64,000 bases of DNA from DATEPR01 sp036273855 (GCA_036273855.1 DASUGU010000049.1:262659-326658), one strand, 5' to 3'. Positions 47,936 to 57,461 are shown, numbered from the stretch's first letter. Notes: generated by a model not told the origin, from the letters alone. A program made the numbers and translations.

Positions 47936-48796
47936 TCAGCCTGATCGCAGGAAGTCGACCACCAACCTGACCAGTTCGGCCGGCTGGTCCTCCGGCACGA
48001 AGGTATACGAATCGTCGACGACGACCCTGCGGGCGTCGGGCAGGAGTTGTTCCAGCTTCTGCGCCAACCGTTCCGGGAACACCCGCTCGTCCGCGGCGCC
48101 CACCAGGAGCACCGGCATCTTCACGTCGGCGAACTTGTCGGCCGCCGCGAGGGTGTGTCGCTTGTCCACGCGCCGCAGGAAGTTGCGCATGTCCCGGCGC
48201 ACGCCCGCGACGTCGTGCACCGGCCGGGTGTAGGAGTTCAGGATCTCCTGCGGCAGCGGGTGCTTGGCGACCATGCCGAGACCGGCCTTGGACCGCTGGA
48301 TCGCGGGGATCGACGACAGCCTGCTGAGCAGCCACACCCCGACCGTCGTCGAGCCGACCACCCGCAGCGGGGTGAGCGACGGCGGGAAGAAGTCCTCGAA
48401 GGCGTCGCACGGCGTGAGGACGATCCGGCCGAGGCGTTCCGGGTGCTCGGTCATCAGGATCTGGGTCAGCGCGCCGCCCGTGTCGTTGGCGACGACGGTG
48501 ACGTCGGTCAGGTCCAGCGCGTCGAGGAACTCCGCGATGAACGCGGCGACGCCCGGTGGGCTCAGGTCGGCCGACGGTGGCATCGGCCTGCGATGCGCGC
48601 CCAGCGGCCAGTCCGGTGCCAGGCAGCGGTAACCCGCGTCCGCGATGCCCGGCACGACGTTGCGCCAGAGGTCGGCGTTGACCAGCAGTCCGTGCACGAA
48701 CACCACGGCGGGGCCGGAGCCCCGCTCGTGGTAGTCGAGGCGACCGCTGGGCAGGTCGACGGTGTGCAGGGGTCCGAGAAGTTCACTGGTGGCCAT
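47936..48796 (-). CDS. Alpha/beta hydrolase
   Basis: The 286-residue protein has the strand and oxyanion region VVFVHGLLVNADLWRNVVP and a nucleophile-elbow position within VTVVANDTGGALTQILM, where Asp (ND-T-G) replaces the usual Ser, as in haloalkane-dehalogenase-like enzymes. The final His lies near YTFVPEDQPAELV, where the canonical His is replaced. The acid or base may therefore differ, and the reaction is uncertain: hydrolase, dehalogenase-like or inactive. ATG 48796. It is the first gene of an operon with the TetR regulator, whose operator overlaps the promoter. Confidence 0.85.
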   Translation of the reverse strand: MATSELLGPLHTVDLPSGRLDYHERGSGPAVVFVHGLLVNADLWRNVVPGIADAGYRCLAPDWPLGAHRRPMPPSADLSPPGVAAFIAEFLDALDLTDVTVVANDTGGALTQILMTEHPERLGRIVLTPCDAFEDFFPPSLTPLRVVGSTTVGVWLLSRLSSIPAIQRSKAGLGMVAKHPLPQEILNSYTRPVHDVAGVRRDMRNFLRRVDKRHTLAAADKFADVKMPVLLVGAADERVFPERLAQKLEQLLPDARRVVVDDSYTFVPEDQPAELVRLVVDFLRSG

Positions 48797-48812
48797 GTCG
48801 CCACAAAAACAT

Positions 48813-48829
48813 ACATACAGTCTGTATGT
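48813..48829. promoter_or_regulatory. TetR-type operator
   Basis: ACATACAG-T-CTGTATGT is a perfect 8-bp inverted repeat with one central base, 16 nt upstream of the hydrolase start and in an AT-rich patch. This is the usual form and place of a TetR-family operator. Confidence 0.8.
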
Positions 48830-48849
48830 CAATGCCCGAACGAGCGGAC

Positions 48850-49188
48850 TCAGATCGAGGCGCCGGTGTCCGGGTCGAGGAGGTCGGCGGTGAACATGGC
48901 GACCAGCTGCATCCCGCCGATCTCGGTCAGGTTCGCGCCGGAGGCCTGCCACTCGGGCGACTTGAACGCGGCCTTGGCCGACGCCGCGGACTCGAAGTAC
49001 AGCTCCGCGATCAGGTACGGCTCGGCCTCGCCGAGGAAACCGGGCACGTAGATCCGCGAGACACGCGCCACTTCGGCCCGCAGCAGACCGGGAGTCTTGT
49101 TCACCAAGGGAACGTGCGAACCGAAGTACCGCTCTTCGAACGCCTCGGGATCGTCCGGCTTCTGGTACAGCGCAATGTACTTGAGCAT
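48850..49188 (-). CDS. EthD-family protein
   Basis: The 112-residue dimeric alpha-beta-barrel protein of the EthD family (PF07110) reads MLKYIALYQKPDDPEAFEER, then HVPLVNKTPGLLRAEVARVS and LYFESAASAKAAFKSPEWQA. The signature YxxPxDPxxF...HxPL is present. Members act in small-molecule oxidation or as accessory proteins, and the substrate is unknown here. The ATG has no ribosome site but has TAGTGT at -12 to -7 (49195-49200), so it is probably leaderless. It diverges from the GGDEF gene. Confidence 0.88.
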   Translation of the reverse strand: MLKYIALYQKPDDPEAFEERYFGSHVPLVNKTPGLLRAEVARVSRIYVPGFLGEAEPYLIAELYFESAASAKAAFKSPEWQASGANLTEIGGMQLVAMFTADLLDPDTGASI

Positions 49189-49362
49189 GGACCGACACTA
49201 GCCGTCGCGACGGGCCCCGACATGTCCATCGATGTGGCCGGTCGGCCACTCCGAGTGCCCGCCGGGCACAATCGGTTAGTCCGATCCGGCGACATTGACC
49301 GCGACTGACAGTACAAGGCGCGACTGTCACCGGTAACCTCTGAGCACACCGGCGACATCACC

Positions 49363-50904
49363 GTGCGTACCAGATACGACCGTCGGGCAGGGAGCGTCGA
49401 GACCGAGGTGGAGCAGGACCAACCGCAGAGTCCAGGTCAGTTGACGGACATGGACGTCGAGGTGCGCCGGCTGTTGACGTCCGGCCGTCTCGCGGAGGCG
49501 AACGCCCTGCTCGACCAGATCCTGGCCAAGCACGAACCCAACGGCGATCAGGCCGGCCGCGCGTTCCTGCTGGTCCACCGGGCCGTGATGGCCTGGTCGC
49601 TGGGCCGCATCCCCCTGGCACTGGAACTGGCCGCCGACGGCTGGACCGACTTCGGCGCCGCCAAGCAGGAGGGTCCCGCGGCCGCCAGGACGCTGGGCCA
49701 ACTGGGGTACCTGCTGGAGGGCCTGGGCAACCGCAGGGCGGCGTTGGACACGCTGCGTATGTCCGTGCGGTGTGCCCGTGAGGCGGGCGATCCCGAGGTG
49801 CTCGCGATCAACCTGCAACGACTCGGCGGCATCCTGAACTTCCGCGCCGCCGAAGGCGTCGAGGAGAACGCACGCCCCGCGTTCGAGGAGGCCCGCTCGG
49901 TGCTGGCCGAGGGACTCGGGCTGGGCGCGGAGCCGCGTACCCACCGCGGTCTGCTCGGGGCGTACGGCCGGTCGCTGGCCGGACTCGGCGAACTGTCCGC
50001 CGCCGCGGAGGCCGGCCGGCAGGTGCTGCGCCTGGGTGTGCAGGAGGACGACCGGTGGGCCATCGCGGTCGGCGAGTGGGTGCTGGCGATCGTGCACCGC
50101 GCCCGTGGCGAGCTGGCCCAGGCCCGCACCAGGGCCGCGCACGCGGTGGCGAACGCGGAACAGATCGCCGACACCTCGCTGCTGCTGCGGTTCTCCACCG
50201 ATCTCGCGGACATCTGCGCCGAACTGGACGACTCGGTGGGCGAGGCGGCCGCGCTGCGGCTGTCCGTCGCCGCGGCCCGCAAGGCCGGTGAGACCCTCCG
50301 TGAGGGCCTCGGCCAGGCGATGGAACAGCGCAGGCTGGCCGCCGTGGCACAGCGGATGGCGATGGCCGCGCAGGAGGCCGCGGCCCGCGACCCGCTCACC
50401 GGCCTGGCCAACCGGCTCGGGCTGGAACGGTCCGCGCCCGCCATGCTCGCCCAGGCCGTGGACGGCGGCCGGACGCCGTGGCTGGTGCTGGTCGACATCG
50501 ACTGGTTCAAGGGCGTCAACGACGACGCGGGCCACGCGGCGGGCGACGCGGCGCTGCGCGAGATCGCGCAGTTGATCCGGCACGAGTGCCGCAGCGACGA
50601 CCTGGTGGCGCGGTGGGCGGGCGACGAGTTCGTGGTGCTGCTCGGCGACGCCAGCGGCGACCGGGACGCCGGGCCGGTGGTGGCCGAGCGGATCAGGGCG
50701 TCGGTGGCCGGTCACGACTGGACGATGGTGCTCGGCTCGGCCCGGCGGCCGACCGTCAGCATCGGCGTCGCCAGCGGTCCGGTCAGCCTGGACGACCTGT
50801 TCGCGGCCGCGGACATAGTCCTCTACCAGGCAAAACGGCAGGGCCGCAACCGCGTCGCCGTCTACGAGCGGGACGGCGTGTCCCAACTCGCGTCCGAACG
50901 CTGA
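49363..50904 (+). CDS. TPR-containing GGDEF-domain protein
   Basis: The 513-residue protein has an N-terminal two thirds of helical TPR-like repeats (about 30-330, for example LGYLLEGLGNRRAALDTLRM). A C-terminal GGDEF domain starts at RDPLTGLANRLGLE (about 344), with DIDWFKGVNDDAGH and the active-site RWAGDEFVVLLGD. AGDEF instead of GGDEF is a common active variant, so it may make cyclic di-GMP, possibly under control of protein partners bound to the TPRs. No membrane segment. The start is uncertain: GTG 49363 or GTG 49408, neither with a good ribosome site. Confidence 0.88.
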   Translation: MRTRYDRRAGSVETEVEQDQPQSPGQLTDMDVEVRRLLTSGRLAEANALLDQILAKHEPNGDQAGRAFLLVHRAVMAWSLGRIPLALELAADGWTDFGAAKQEGPAAARTLGQLGYLLEGLGNRRAALDTLRMSVRCAREAGDPEVLAINLQRLGGILNFRAAEGVEENARPAFEEARSVLAEGLGLGAEPRTHRGLLGAYGRSLAGLGELSAAAEAGRQVLRLGVQEDDRWAIAVGEWVLAIVHRARGELAQARTRAAHAVANAEQIADTSLLLRFSTDLADICAELDDSVGEAAALRLSVAAARKAGETLREGLGQAMEQRRLAAVAQRMAMAAQEAAARDPLTGLANRLGLERSAPAMLAQAVDGGRTPWLVLVDIDWFKGVNDDAGHAAGDAALREIAQLIRHECRSDDLVARWAGDEFVVLLGDASGDRDAGPVVAERIRASVAGHDWTMVLGSARRPTVSIGVASGPVSLDDLFAAADIVLYQAKRQGRNRVAVYERDGVSQLASER

Positions 50905-50905
50905 C

Positions 50906-51568
50906 TCAGGCGATCAGTCCGCCGCGGTAGGCGACGAGCGCGGCCTGCACCCGGTTCGCCGCGCCGATCTTGCCCAGCACGGCCGAGACGTAGCCCTTCA
51001 CGGTGGCCTCGGACAGGTGCAGCGAACCGCCGATCTCGGCGTTCGACATGCCCTGCCCGATCAGCGCCAGCACCTCGCGCTCCCGGTCGGACAGCACGGT
51101 GAGCAGCCTGCGGGCCGGTTCGGCTGCGCGTTCCCCGCTGGCCACCACGGCGAGCACCCGCGCGGCCACGCCGGGGTCGAGCACCGCTCCCCCGCGGGCC
51201 AGGTCGCGGACGGCCTTCACCAATTGTGCCGGCTCGGTGTCCTTGAGCAGGAAACCGCTGGCGCCCAAGCGAAGCGCCTCGCTGACGTAGTCGTCGACGT
51301 CGAACGTGGTGAGCATGGCGACCGCGGGCGGGTCGGGCAGCGCGAGCAGCTTGCGCAGGGCGGCCAGGCCGTCGGTGGAGCGCATCCGGATGTCCAGCAG
51401 GACGACGTGCGGGCGGTGCAGGCGGACCAGTTCGGCCACCTGGCCGCCGTCGTCGCACTCGCCGACCACCTCGATGTCGCCGGCACTGCCCAGGATCATC
51501 CGCAGACCGGACCGGACCAGATCCTCGTCGTCGGCGAGCACAACCTTGATCATGGCCGTCTTGATCAT
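50906..51568 (-). CDS. NarL/LuxR-family response regulator
   Basis: The 220-residue protein has the receiver motif IKVVLADDEDLVRSGLRMIL, phosphoacceptor Asp in HVVLLDIRMRSTDG and the FLLKD Lys. The C-terminal HTH is LSDREREVLALIGQGMSNAE followed by LSEATVKGYVSAVLGKIG. No histidine kinase gene lies beside it, so it is an orphan in this window. ATG 51568 has GGGAGG 5 nt upstream. It converges on the GGDEF gene with 1 nt between stops. Confidence 0.92.
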   Translation of the reverse strand: MIKTAMIKVVLADDEDLVRSGLRMILGSAGDIEVVGECDDGGQVAELVRLHRPHVVLLDIRMRSTDGLAALRKLLALPDPPAVAMLTTFDVDDYVSEALRLGASGFLLKDTEPAQLVKAVRDLARGGAVLDPGVAARVLAVVASGERAAEPARRLLTVLSDREREVLALIGQGMSNAEIGGSLHLSEATVKGYVSAVLGKIGAANRVQAALVAYRGGLIA

Positions 51569-51756
51569 GTCGCCTCCCCGATCAGCGTCAACGCACGAAA
51601 TCATCTCATTACGCCTGGCGGCGGTGCACAGGCGTCCACCACTGCGCGTTCTGCGCCGATCGGCGGAAAGTAAACGTGAGGACCTTTCGCAAAAGTGTAC
51701 TTCTGGGTAGCTTGTGATGTCGGACACAACGGACGTGCTCGGAGGGAGCGGACGTC

Positions 51757-54522
51757 ATGGGCATCCGACCGTTCATCGTGCTGGTGGTGGCCGCGACGAC
51801 GGTGGTGCTCGGCGCCCCTCCCGCCTCGGCCGCACCGTTCGCCGTCACCGACTACTGCGGCGGTCAGTGCTCCGACATCCTGCCGCCGGGCGAGAACGGC
51901 AACGCCACGCTCGCCGACATCCTCGGCAACCAGTTGTTCGGCACCCGCCCGCCGCACACGGACGACCAGCTGAACACCTACGGCAACCTCGCCGACAACT
52001 ACCAGAACCTCACCGACGCCACGATCGACCACTACTTCAACGACTCGTCCTTCGGCGTCCCGGCCGGCCAGGTGGCCAGCTCGATCAAGCCGAGGGCCGA
52101 CGTGACGATCGTGCGGGACAAGGCCACCGGCGTGCCGCACGTCTACGGGACCACCAGGTCGGGCACCGAGTACGGCGCCGGCTACGCGGCCGCGCAGGAC
52201 CGGCTGTGGCTGATGGACCTGTTCCGGCACGTCGGCCGCGGTGAGCTGACCAGCTTCGCAGGCGGCGCGGTGGCCAACCGCCAACTGGAACAGACGTTCT
52301 GGGCGGCCGCGCCCTACACCGAGCAGGACCTGACCAACCAGGTCACCGCCATCGAGAACAGCGGACCGGCGGGCGCGCAGGCGATGCAGGACATCAACTC
52401 CTACATCGACGGCATCAACACCTACATCACGCAGGCGTTCAACGGCCGGTTCTTCCCCGGCGAGTACGACCTGACCGGTCACGTCGATCCGGTCACCAAC
52501 GCGGGCGGCATCCAGCCGTTCACCGCCACCGATCTGATCGCCATCGCCAGCGTGGTCGGCGCGCTGTTCGGCAGCGGCGGAGGCGGCGAGGTGCAGTCCG
52601 CGCTGGTCAAGGAGGCCGCGGACGCGCGGTACGGCGCGGCGGCCGGTGACCAGGTGTGGCAGGCGTTCCGCGAGGAGAACGACCCCGAGGCCGGACTGAC
52701 GCTCCACGACGGACAGTCGTTCCCGTACGCGGCCAGCCCCGCCTCGCCGACCGGCGTCGCCCTGCCCGATCCCGGCTCGGTGACCGCCCAGCAGGAGGTG
52801 TTCGACCCGACCGGTTCGGCGACCAGCACGGCCGCGTCCACCGGTATCTTCGCCCACGGCGTGCTGCCGGCCGGTCTGCTGGCCGACAAGCACGGCATGT
52901 CCAACGCACTCGTCGTGTCCGGCCGCTACACCGACGACGGACACCCGATCGCGGTATTCGGGCCGCAGACCGGTTACTTCGCGCCGCAGTTGCTGATGCT
53001 GGAGGAGTTGGAGGGGCCGGGGATCAGCTCGCGGGGCGCGGCGTTCGCCGGGCTGAGCTTCTACGTCGAGTTGGGGCGAGGACCGGATTATGCGTGGAGT
53101 GCCACGTCGGCCGGCCAGGACGTTACGGACACGTTCACGGTGCCGCTGTGCACGACGGACGGATCGCCGGTCACCAAGGATTCGAACTTCTACCTGGACA
53201 ACGGCGCGTGCACGGCGATGGAGCCGGTCGAGCGGGACGACTCGTGGAAGCCCAACACCGCGGACAGCACGCCGGCCGGGTCGTACAAGTTGATCGTGTA
53301 CCGGACACACTTCGGGTTGGTGACCGATCGCGCCACGGTCGGCGGTCAGCCGGTCGTGTTGACCAGTCAACGGTCGAGTTACCAGCACGAGGCCGACTCG
53401 ATCATCGGCTTCCAGATGTTCAACGACCCGGACGACATGGCCACGCCACAGCAGTTCCAGCAGGCGGCGTCGAACATCAACTACACGTTCAACTGGTTCT
53501 ACGCCAACGACACCGACATCGCGTACTACAACTCCGGTTGGAACCCGGTGCGCCAGGCGAACGTCGACCCGAACCTGCCGACCAGCGTGGCCGACGAGTG
53601 GGTCGGGTGGGATCCGACGACGTGGCGGTCGGCGGACACCCCGTTCGCGGCGCACCCGAACTCGGTCGACCAGGACTACTACGTGTCGTGGAACAACAAG
53701 CAGGCGTTGGACTACACGACGGGCGCGTACGGCGACGGCAGCGTGTACCGGTCCGACCTGCTGGACGAGCGGGTAAGGGCGCTGGTGAACAGCGGTAACA
53801 AGATCAGCCGTGCGGACCTGGTCAAGGCGATGGAGGACGCGGCGGTCACCGACCTGCGCGGCGAGAAGGTGCTGCCGGAGCTGTTGCAGGTGATCAACAG
53901 CGCACCGGTGACCGACCCGACGGAGGCGGCCGCCGTGGCCAAGCTGACCGCGTGGGCACAGGCCGGAGCCAAGCTGGTCGAGTCGTCCCAGGGCAGCGAG
54001 TCGTACGTCGACGCGCAGGCCATCCAGATCATGGACGCGTGGTGGCCACTGCTGGTGCAGGCGGAGTTCGCCGGCGGGATGGGCAGCGACCTGTTCACGG
54101 CGATGATCGGCGCCATCCAGATCAACGAGTCGCCGTCAGGCGGCCAGGCGGGGCCCAGCGTGGGTCCGGCCGACGCCAATGAGTCGATCCCGCACAAGGG
54201 TTCGTCGTTCCAGTTCGGCTGGTGGTCCTATGTGGACAAGGATGTGCGGACGGTGTTGGGTTCCCCGGTGTCGGGCTGGGTCAACACGCCGTTCTGCGGT
54301 TCGCTGGCGACGTGCCGGACTGCCCTGCTGACCAGCCTGTCCCAGGCAGCGGCCGAGCCGTCCACGCAGGTGTACCCGGGCGACGCGGACTGTGCGGCCG
54401 GCAACCAGTGGTGCGCCGACTCGATCATCCAACGCCCGTTCGGCGGCGTCACGGACGGCAAGATCACCTGGCAGAACCGGCCCACGTACCAGCAGGTGGT
54501 CCAGTTCACCAGCCACCGGTGA
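51757..54522 (+). CDS. Secreted penicillin-acylase-family hydrolase
   Basis: The 921-residue enzyme has a signal peptide (1-26: PFIVLVVAATTVVLGAPPAS, cleaved near ASA-A). The alpha region has VTIVRDKATGVPHVYGTTRS and GYAAAQDRLWLMDLFRHVGR, which are diagnostic of the Ntn-hydrolase penicillin acylase family. The new N-terminus after self-cleavage would be the Ser in HGMSNALVVSG (near 390), with Asn-type oxyanion residues later. Family members hydrolyse amides such as acyl-homoserine lactones or beta-lactams, and the substrate is unknown. Several cysteine pairs fit an exported protein. Convergent with the DUF4407 gene. Confidence 0.9.
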   Translation: MGIRPFIVLVVAATTVVLGAPPASAAPFAVTDYCGGQCSDILPPGENGNATLADILGNQLFGTRPPHTDDQLNTYGNLADNYQNLTDATIDHYFNDSSFGVPAGQVASSIKPRADVTIVRDKATGVPHVYGTTRSGTEYGAGYAAAQDRLWLMDLFRHVGRGELTSFAGGAVANRQLEQTFWAAAPYTEQDLTNQVTAIENSGPAGAQAMQDINSYIDGINTYITQAFNGRFFPGEYDLTGHVDPVTNAGGIQPFTATDLIAIASVVGALFGSGGGGEVQSALVKEAADARYGAAAGDQVWQAFREENDPEAGLTLHDGQSFPYAASPASPTGVALPDPGSVTAQQEVFDPTGSATSTAASTGIFAHGVLPAGLLADKHGMSNALVVSGRYTDDGHPIAVFGPQTGYFAPQLLMLEELEGPGISSRGAAFAGLSFYVELGRGPDYAWSATSAGQDVTDTFTVPLCTTDGSPVTKDSNFYLDNGACTAMEPVERDDSWKPNTADSTPAGSYKLIVYRTHFGLVTDRATVGGQPVVLTSQRSSYQHEADSIIGFQMFNDPDDMATPQQFQQAASNINYTFNWFYANDTDIAYYNSGWNPVRQANVDPNLPTSVADEWVGWDPTTWRSADTPFAAHPNSVDQDYYVSWNNKQALDYTTGAYGDGSVYRSDLLDERVRALVNSGNKISRADLVKAMEDAAVTDLRGEKVLPELLQVINSAPVTDPTEAAAVAKLTAWAQAGAKLVESSQGSESYVDAQAIQIMDAWWPLLVQAEFAGGMGSDLFTAMIGAIQINESPSGGQAGPSVGPADANESIPHKGSSFQFGWWSYVDKDVRTVLGSPVSGWVNTPFCGSLATCRTALLTSLSQAAAEPSTQVYPGDADCAAGNQWCADSIIQRPFGGVTDGKITWQNRPTYQQVVQFTSHR

Positions 54523-54524
54523 CG

Positions 54525-54562
54525 GGGCGCGGGGGCGCGGCAACCTCCGTCGCCGCGCCCCG
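54525..54562. terminator. Bidirectional hairpin between convergent genes
   Basis: GGGGCGCGG runs (54523-54541) can pair with GCCGCGCCCC (about 54552-54561), giving a stem of about ten GC pairs between the acylase stop and the DUF4407 stop. There is no T-run. Confidence 0.55.
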
Positions 54563-54568
54563 CGGGTC

Positions 54569-55945
54569 TCAGCTCATCGCGCTCTGGTGGCGGCGGATCT
54601 CGTCCTCCTTCTGCTTCGCCAGGGCGGCGATCTCGTCGTCCAACGTCTGGTTCAGCTCCGTCTCGTGGCGCAACTGATCCACGTTCATCTGGTCCTTCAG
54701 TTTCTCCATGCGCAGATGGGCACTCATCTGCTTGATGCGCAGGTTCTCCTGGGCACTGCCCTCCCGGACCTGGCAGGTCGCGTCGAAGATCTGCTCTGCG
54801 GTCGCCGTCTCACGGGCGACCAGCCTGTCGTACGCGGAGATGCCGCCCAGGAGTTTGCCCAGTACGGGCAGGCAGTCGACCATGATGAAGAACAGCGTCA
54901 ACGCCCACTTGGCCGCGGACAGGAAGCTGTTGCTGGACGTGAGGTCGCTCAGCGCCTGGAAGCGTTCGAGCAGGCCGATCTGCTTCTGGTGCGACCGCAG
55001 GTCGTCGGTCTTCTGCTTGATCAGCGCGCTGCGTTGGCCGGTGAACGTGTTCTGCTGCGAGGCCAGCGACCGCTGCAGGCCGTCGACCTCGCTGTTCAGC
55101 GTCGCGAGCTGGCGTTCCTGTTGCGCGACCGGATGGGTTGCCGCGTAGTGGTTGGCCGCTGCCCTGCGCTGGTCGCACAGCGGCCCGTCCCCCGCCTTGC
55201 CGCTGAAGCCGGCACCGGCCTGGCCGGCACACTCGGCGAACACCGCTGCGTTGAGGGTGTTCTGCTCCGCGGACTCGGTGTTGACCGTGTCTCGCAGCGT
55301 CGAGATGTCCACCTGGTCGGCGGCGAGTTGGGTGTCGACGTTGCCCGGATCGGAATTCACGTTGAGGTGGTACTGAGCGCATCCGGACTGGTCGGCGTTC
55401 ACCGCAGTCGTACCGGGCACCGGGTTGCAGCGGATGTACCTGCTGGCGAGCTCCCGCACGCTGGAGTCGCGGCCGTCGTCCACGTGCTGCTCGATCGCGG
55501 TCTGGAAGATCCGGAGCACGACGGGCTCGGCGATGATCAGCCCGAAGAACGCCGCCAGCACCAACCGACCGAGCAGCAATGTGATGCGCGGGGCCCAATT
55601 GACGCCGGCAGCGCTCGAGACGAGCCAGCGATCCAGGTTCAGGATGAACGCGCCCCACAGCAGCGCCGGCAGGAGGTAGGCCACGGAGAAGCCGCCGAGT
55701 GCCTCGTTGACCGCCATCCACATGGAGAACGTGGCGATCGACGCGGTGCCCAGGACCACCCCGCCGAGCGCCGTGTAGCGCGGCCGTTCGCTGGGCACCT
55801 GATCGAGCAGCGACTCGTCGACGCCCGCCAGCACTCGCAGTCGACGTCCCCACGGGACGGTGGCGCGTGTACGGCTCCGCGACCGGGATCGGACGAAGGG
55901 GTTCACCACGGGGAGTTCTTCGGTCCGGTCAAGCAGCTGGGTCAC
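54569..55945 (-). CDS. DUF4407 membrane protein
   Basis: The 458-residue protein has three membrane segments in the N-terminal third (GVVLGTASIATFSMWMAV, VAYLLPALLWGAFILNL, LLLGRLVLAAFFGLIIAEPV), then a long periplasmic or coiled-coil section (about 150-330). One more membrane pair follows near 335-360 (WALTLFFIMVDCLPVLGKLL), and the C-terminal coiled coil is Glu/Gln/Lys-rich. This is the DUF4407 layout (PF14362). Its function is unknown. GTG 55945 has GAGGG about 9 nt upstream. The IS110 element begins just upstream, so its own promoter may have been altered. Confidence 0.85.
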   Translation of the reverse strand: MTQLLDRTEELPVVNPFVRSRSRSRTRATVPWGRRLRVLAGVDESLLDQVPSERPRYTALGGVVLGTASIATFSMWMAVNEALGGFSVAYLLPALLWGAFILNLDRWLVSSAAGVNWAPRITLLLGRLVLAAFFGLIIAEPVVLRIFQTAIEQHVDDGRDSSVRELASRYIRCNPVPGTTAVNADQSGCAQYHLNVNSDPGNVDTQLAADQVDISTLRDTVNTESAEQNTLNAAVFAECAGQAGAGFSGKAGDGPLCDQRRAAANHYAATHPVAQQERQLATLNSEVDGLQRSLASQQNTFTGQRSALIKQKTDDLRSHQKQIGLLERFQALSDLTSSNSFLSAAKWALTLFFIMVDCLPVLGKLLGGISAYDRLVARETATAEQIFDATCQVREGSAQENLRIKQMSAHLRMEKLKDQMNVDQLRHETELNQTLDDEIAALAKQKEDEIRRHQSAMS

Positions 55946-55989
55946 TAGTGCACCCTCTTCCGTGCAGGCCCGCCAAGGGGGCTTGTGGT

Positions 55990-56172
55990 AGGAACTAGGC
56001 GGAAGCCGGGGTGACGGCCTTGCTCGGTCGCCCTTCGAGGGCCTGCATGACACTGCCGCCCCCGGCTTCCCCGGAACCGCGAAGCGATGACAAAGGGACG
56101 CGCCATCGAGCGCCGGTTAGTGACCACTCCGCCCTCGGTTCCCTCGTCTCCGCCTGGCTCCTGCCGACCATT
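55990..56172 (+). ncRNA. Predicted bridge-RNA region of the second IS110
   Basis: The non-coding left end contains GGAAGCCGGGG (56001-56011) pairing with CCCCGGCTTCC (56060-56070), an 11-bp stem that encloses a large loop, followed by further pairable GC segments. Position and folding fit an IS110 bridge RNA. Confidence 0.45.
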
Positions 56173-57432
56173 GTGAGCAGGAAGACGACCACGTTGTCGC
56201 TGCACGATCAGCCGCTGTTCTTCGTCGGAATCGACTGGGCCGCCGCCGAGCACGCCGTGTGCGTGCTCGACCCCACCGGCCGGAAGGTCAGCGCATTCAC
56301 CATCGACCACACCGCAGCCGGGTTCGCCCGGCTGGCTACCCGGCTGGGCAAGCTCGGTGATGTCGGCCGCATACCCGTGGCGATCGAGCGCCCTGACGGG
56401 CGGCTGGTGGACGCCCTGGCCGAGGCCGGGCACCCCGTGCTGCCGGTCAAGCCCACCGCGATCAAGTCCTGGCGCGAGAACGAGGTGCCCTCCGGGGCGA
56501 AGTCCGACCCCGGCGATGCGTACGTGATCGCCGACTACCTGCGCGTGCGCTTCCACCGACTGCGCCCCGCCCAGCCGTTGTCCAGCCATACCAAGGGCTT
56601 GCGCGCTGTGGTGCGCACCCGCGGTGACCTGGTCGAGGCCCGGGTCGCGGCCACCAACCAACTCGCCGCACTGCTGGATGCCCACTGGCCCGGCGCCAAG
56701 GCCATCTTCGCCAACATCGAGTCCGCGATCGCCCTGGCCTTCCTGACCATCTACCCCACCGCTGCGGCGGCCGCCGGCCTGACGGAGAAGGCCCTGGCCG
56801 CGTTCTGCTCCCAGCAGGGCTACTCGGGCAAGAAGCCCGCCGCCGTTCTGCTGGCCCGTCTGCGATCGGCACCGGCGGGCACGCTCGATCCCGTTGTCTG
56901 CGAAGGGATCCGCGCTGCGGTGCTGGCCCAGGTCGGCGTGCTCACCGCCCTCAACGCCGCGATCAAAGACCTCGATCGCGCCACCGCCGAGCGGATCGAC
57001 GCCCACCCTGCCGGCGCGGTGTTCCGCTCGTTCCCCCGCGCCGGCACCATCAACGCCGCCCAGATCCTGGCCGAATGGGGCGACGCCCGCGCCGCGTTCG
57101 ACCGTCCCGACGCGATCGCCGCGCTGGCCGGGATCACCCCGGTCACCAAGGCGTCCGGCAAGCACCGCGGCGTGTCGTTCCGGTGGGCCTGCAACAAACG
57201 CCTGCGCGTGGCGATCACGACTTTCGCGGCGAACAGCCGGTTTTCCAGTCCCTGGGCAGCCGACATCTATGACCGGGCGCGGGCCTCGGGCAAGGACCAC
57301 CCGCACGCCACTCGTATCCTCGCACGGGCCTGGGTGCGGGTGATGTGGCGTTGCTGGCAGAACGACACGCCCTACGACCCCGCACTGCACGGCGGCGCCT
57401 GTCAGCGCGGCGAAACCCAGGTCGCGGCCTGA
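56173..57432 (+). CDS. IS110-family transposase (DEDD), second type
   Basis: The protein is about 419 residues long. The RuvC-like domain shows FFVGIDWAAAEHAVCVLDPT, VAIERPDGRL and GAKSDPGDAYVIADYLR (the D-E-D-D set). The C-terminal domain starts RSFPRAGTINAAQILAEWGD and has LAGITPVTKASGKHRGVSFR, in which the Ser of ASGK is the probable nucleophile. The start is GTG 56173 or TTG 56194 (AGGAAG about 10 nt before). Frames upstream to 56011 overlap the predicted bridge-RNA region and are not credible protein. Motifs are intact, so it may be active. Confidence 0.9.
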   Translation: MSRKTTTLSLHDQPLFFVGIDWAAAEHAVCVLDPTGRKVSAFTIDHTAAGFARLATRLGKLGDVGRIPVAIERPDGRLVDALAEAGHPVLPVKPTAIKSWRENEVPSGAKSDPGDAYVIADYLRVRFHRLRPAQPLSSHTKGLRAVVRTRGDLVEARVAATNQLAALLDAHWPGAKAIFANIESAIALAFLTIYPTAAAAAGLTEKALAAFCSQQGYSGKKPAAVLLARLRSAPAGTLDPVVCEGIRAAVLAQVGVLTALNAAIKDLDRATAERIDAHPAGAVFRSFPRAGTINAAQILAEWGDARAAFDRPDAIAALAGITPVTKASGKHRGVSFRWACNKRLRVAITTFAANSRFSSPWAADIYDRARASGKDHPHATRILARAWVRVMWRCWQNDTPYDPALHGGACQRGETQVAA

Positions 57433-57461
57433 TTTCGGACCATAGGTTGACACAAGGGGTG

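Larger units (their letters stand above)
55960..57461 (+). mobile_element. Second IS110-family insertion sequence (ends approximate)
   Basis: A complete IS110 transposase gene has about 200 nt of structured non-coding DNA upstream and under 30 nt before the argF stop. It is only distantly related to the copy at 10.9 kb. It lies between the DUF4407 gene and argF. Its right end is within 30 nt of the argF stop codon. Confidence 0.7.
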
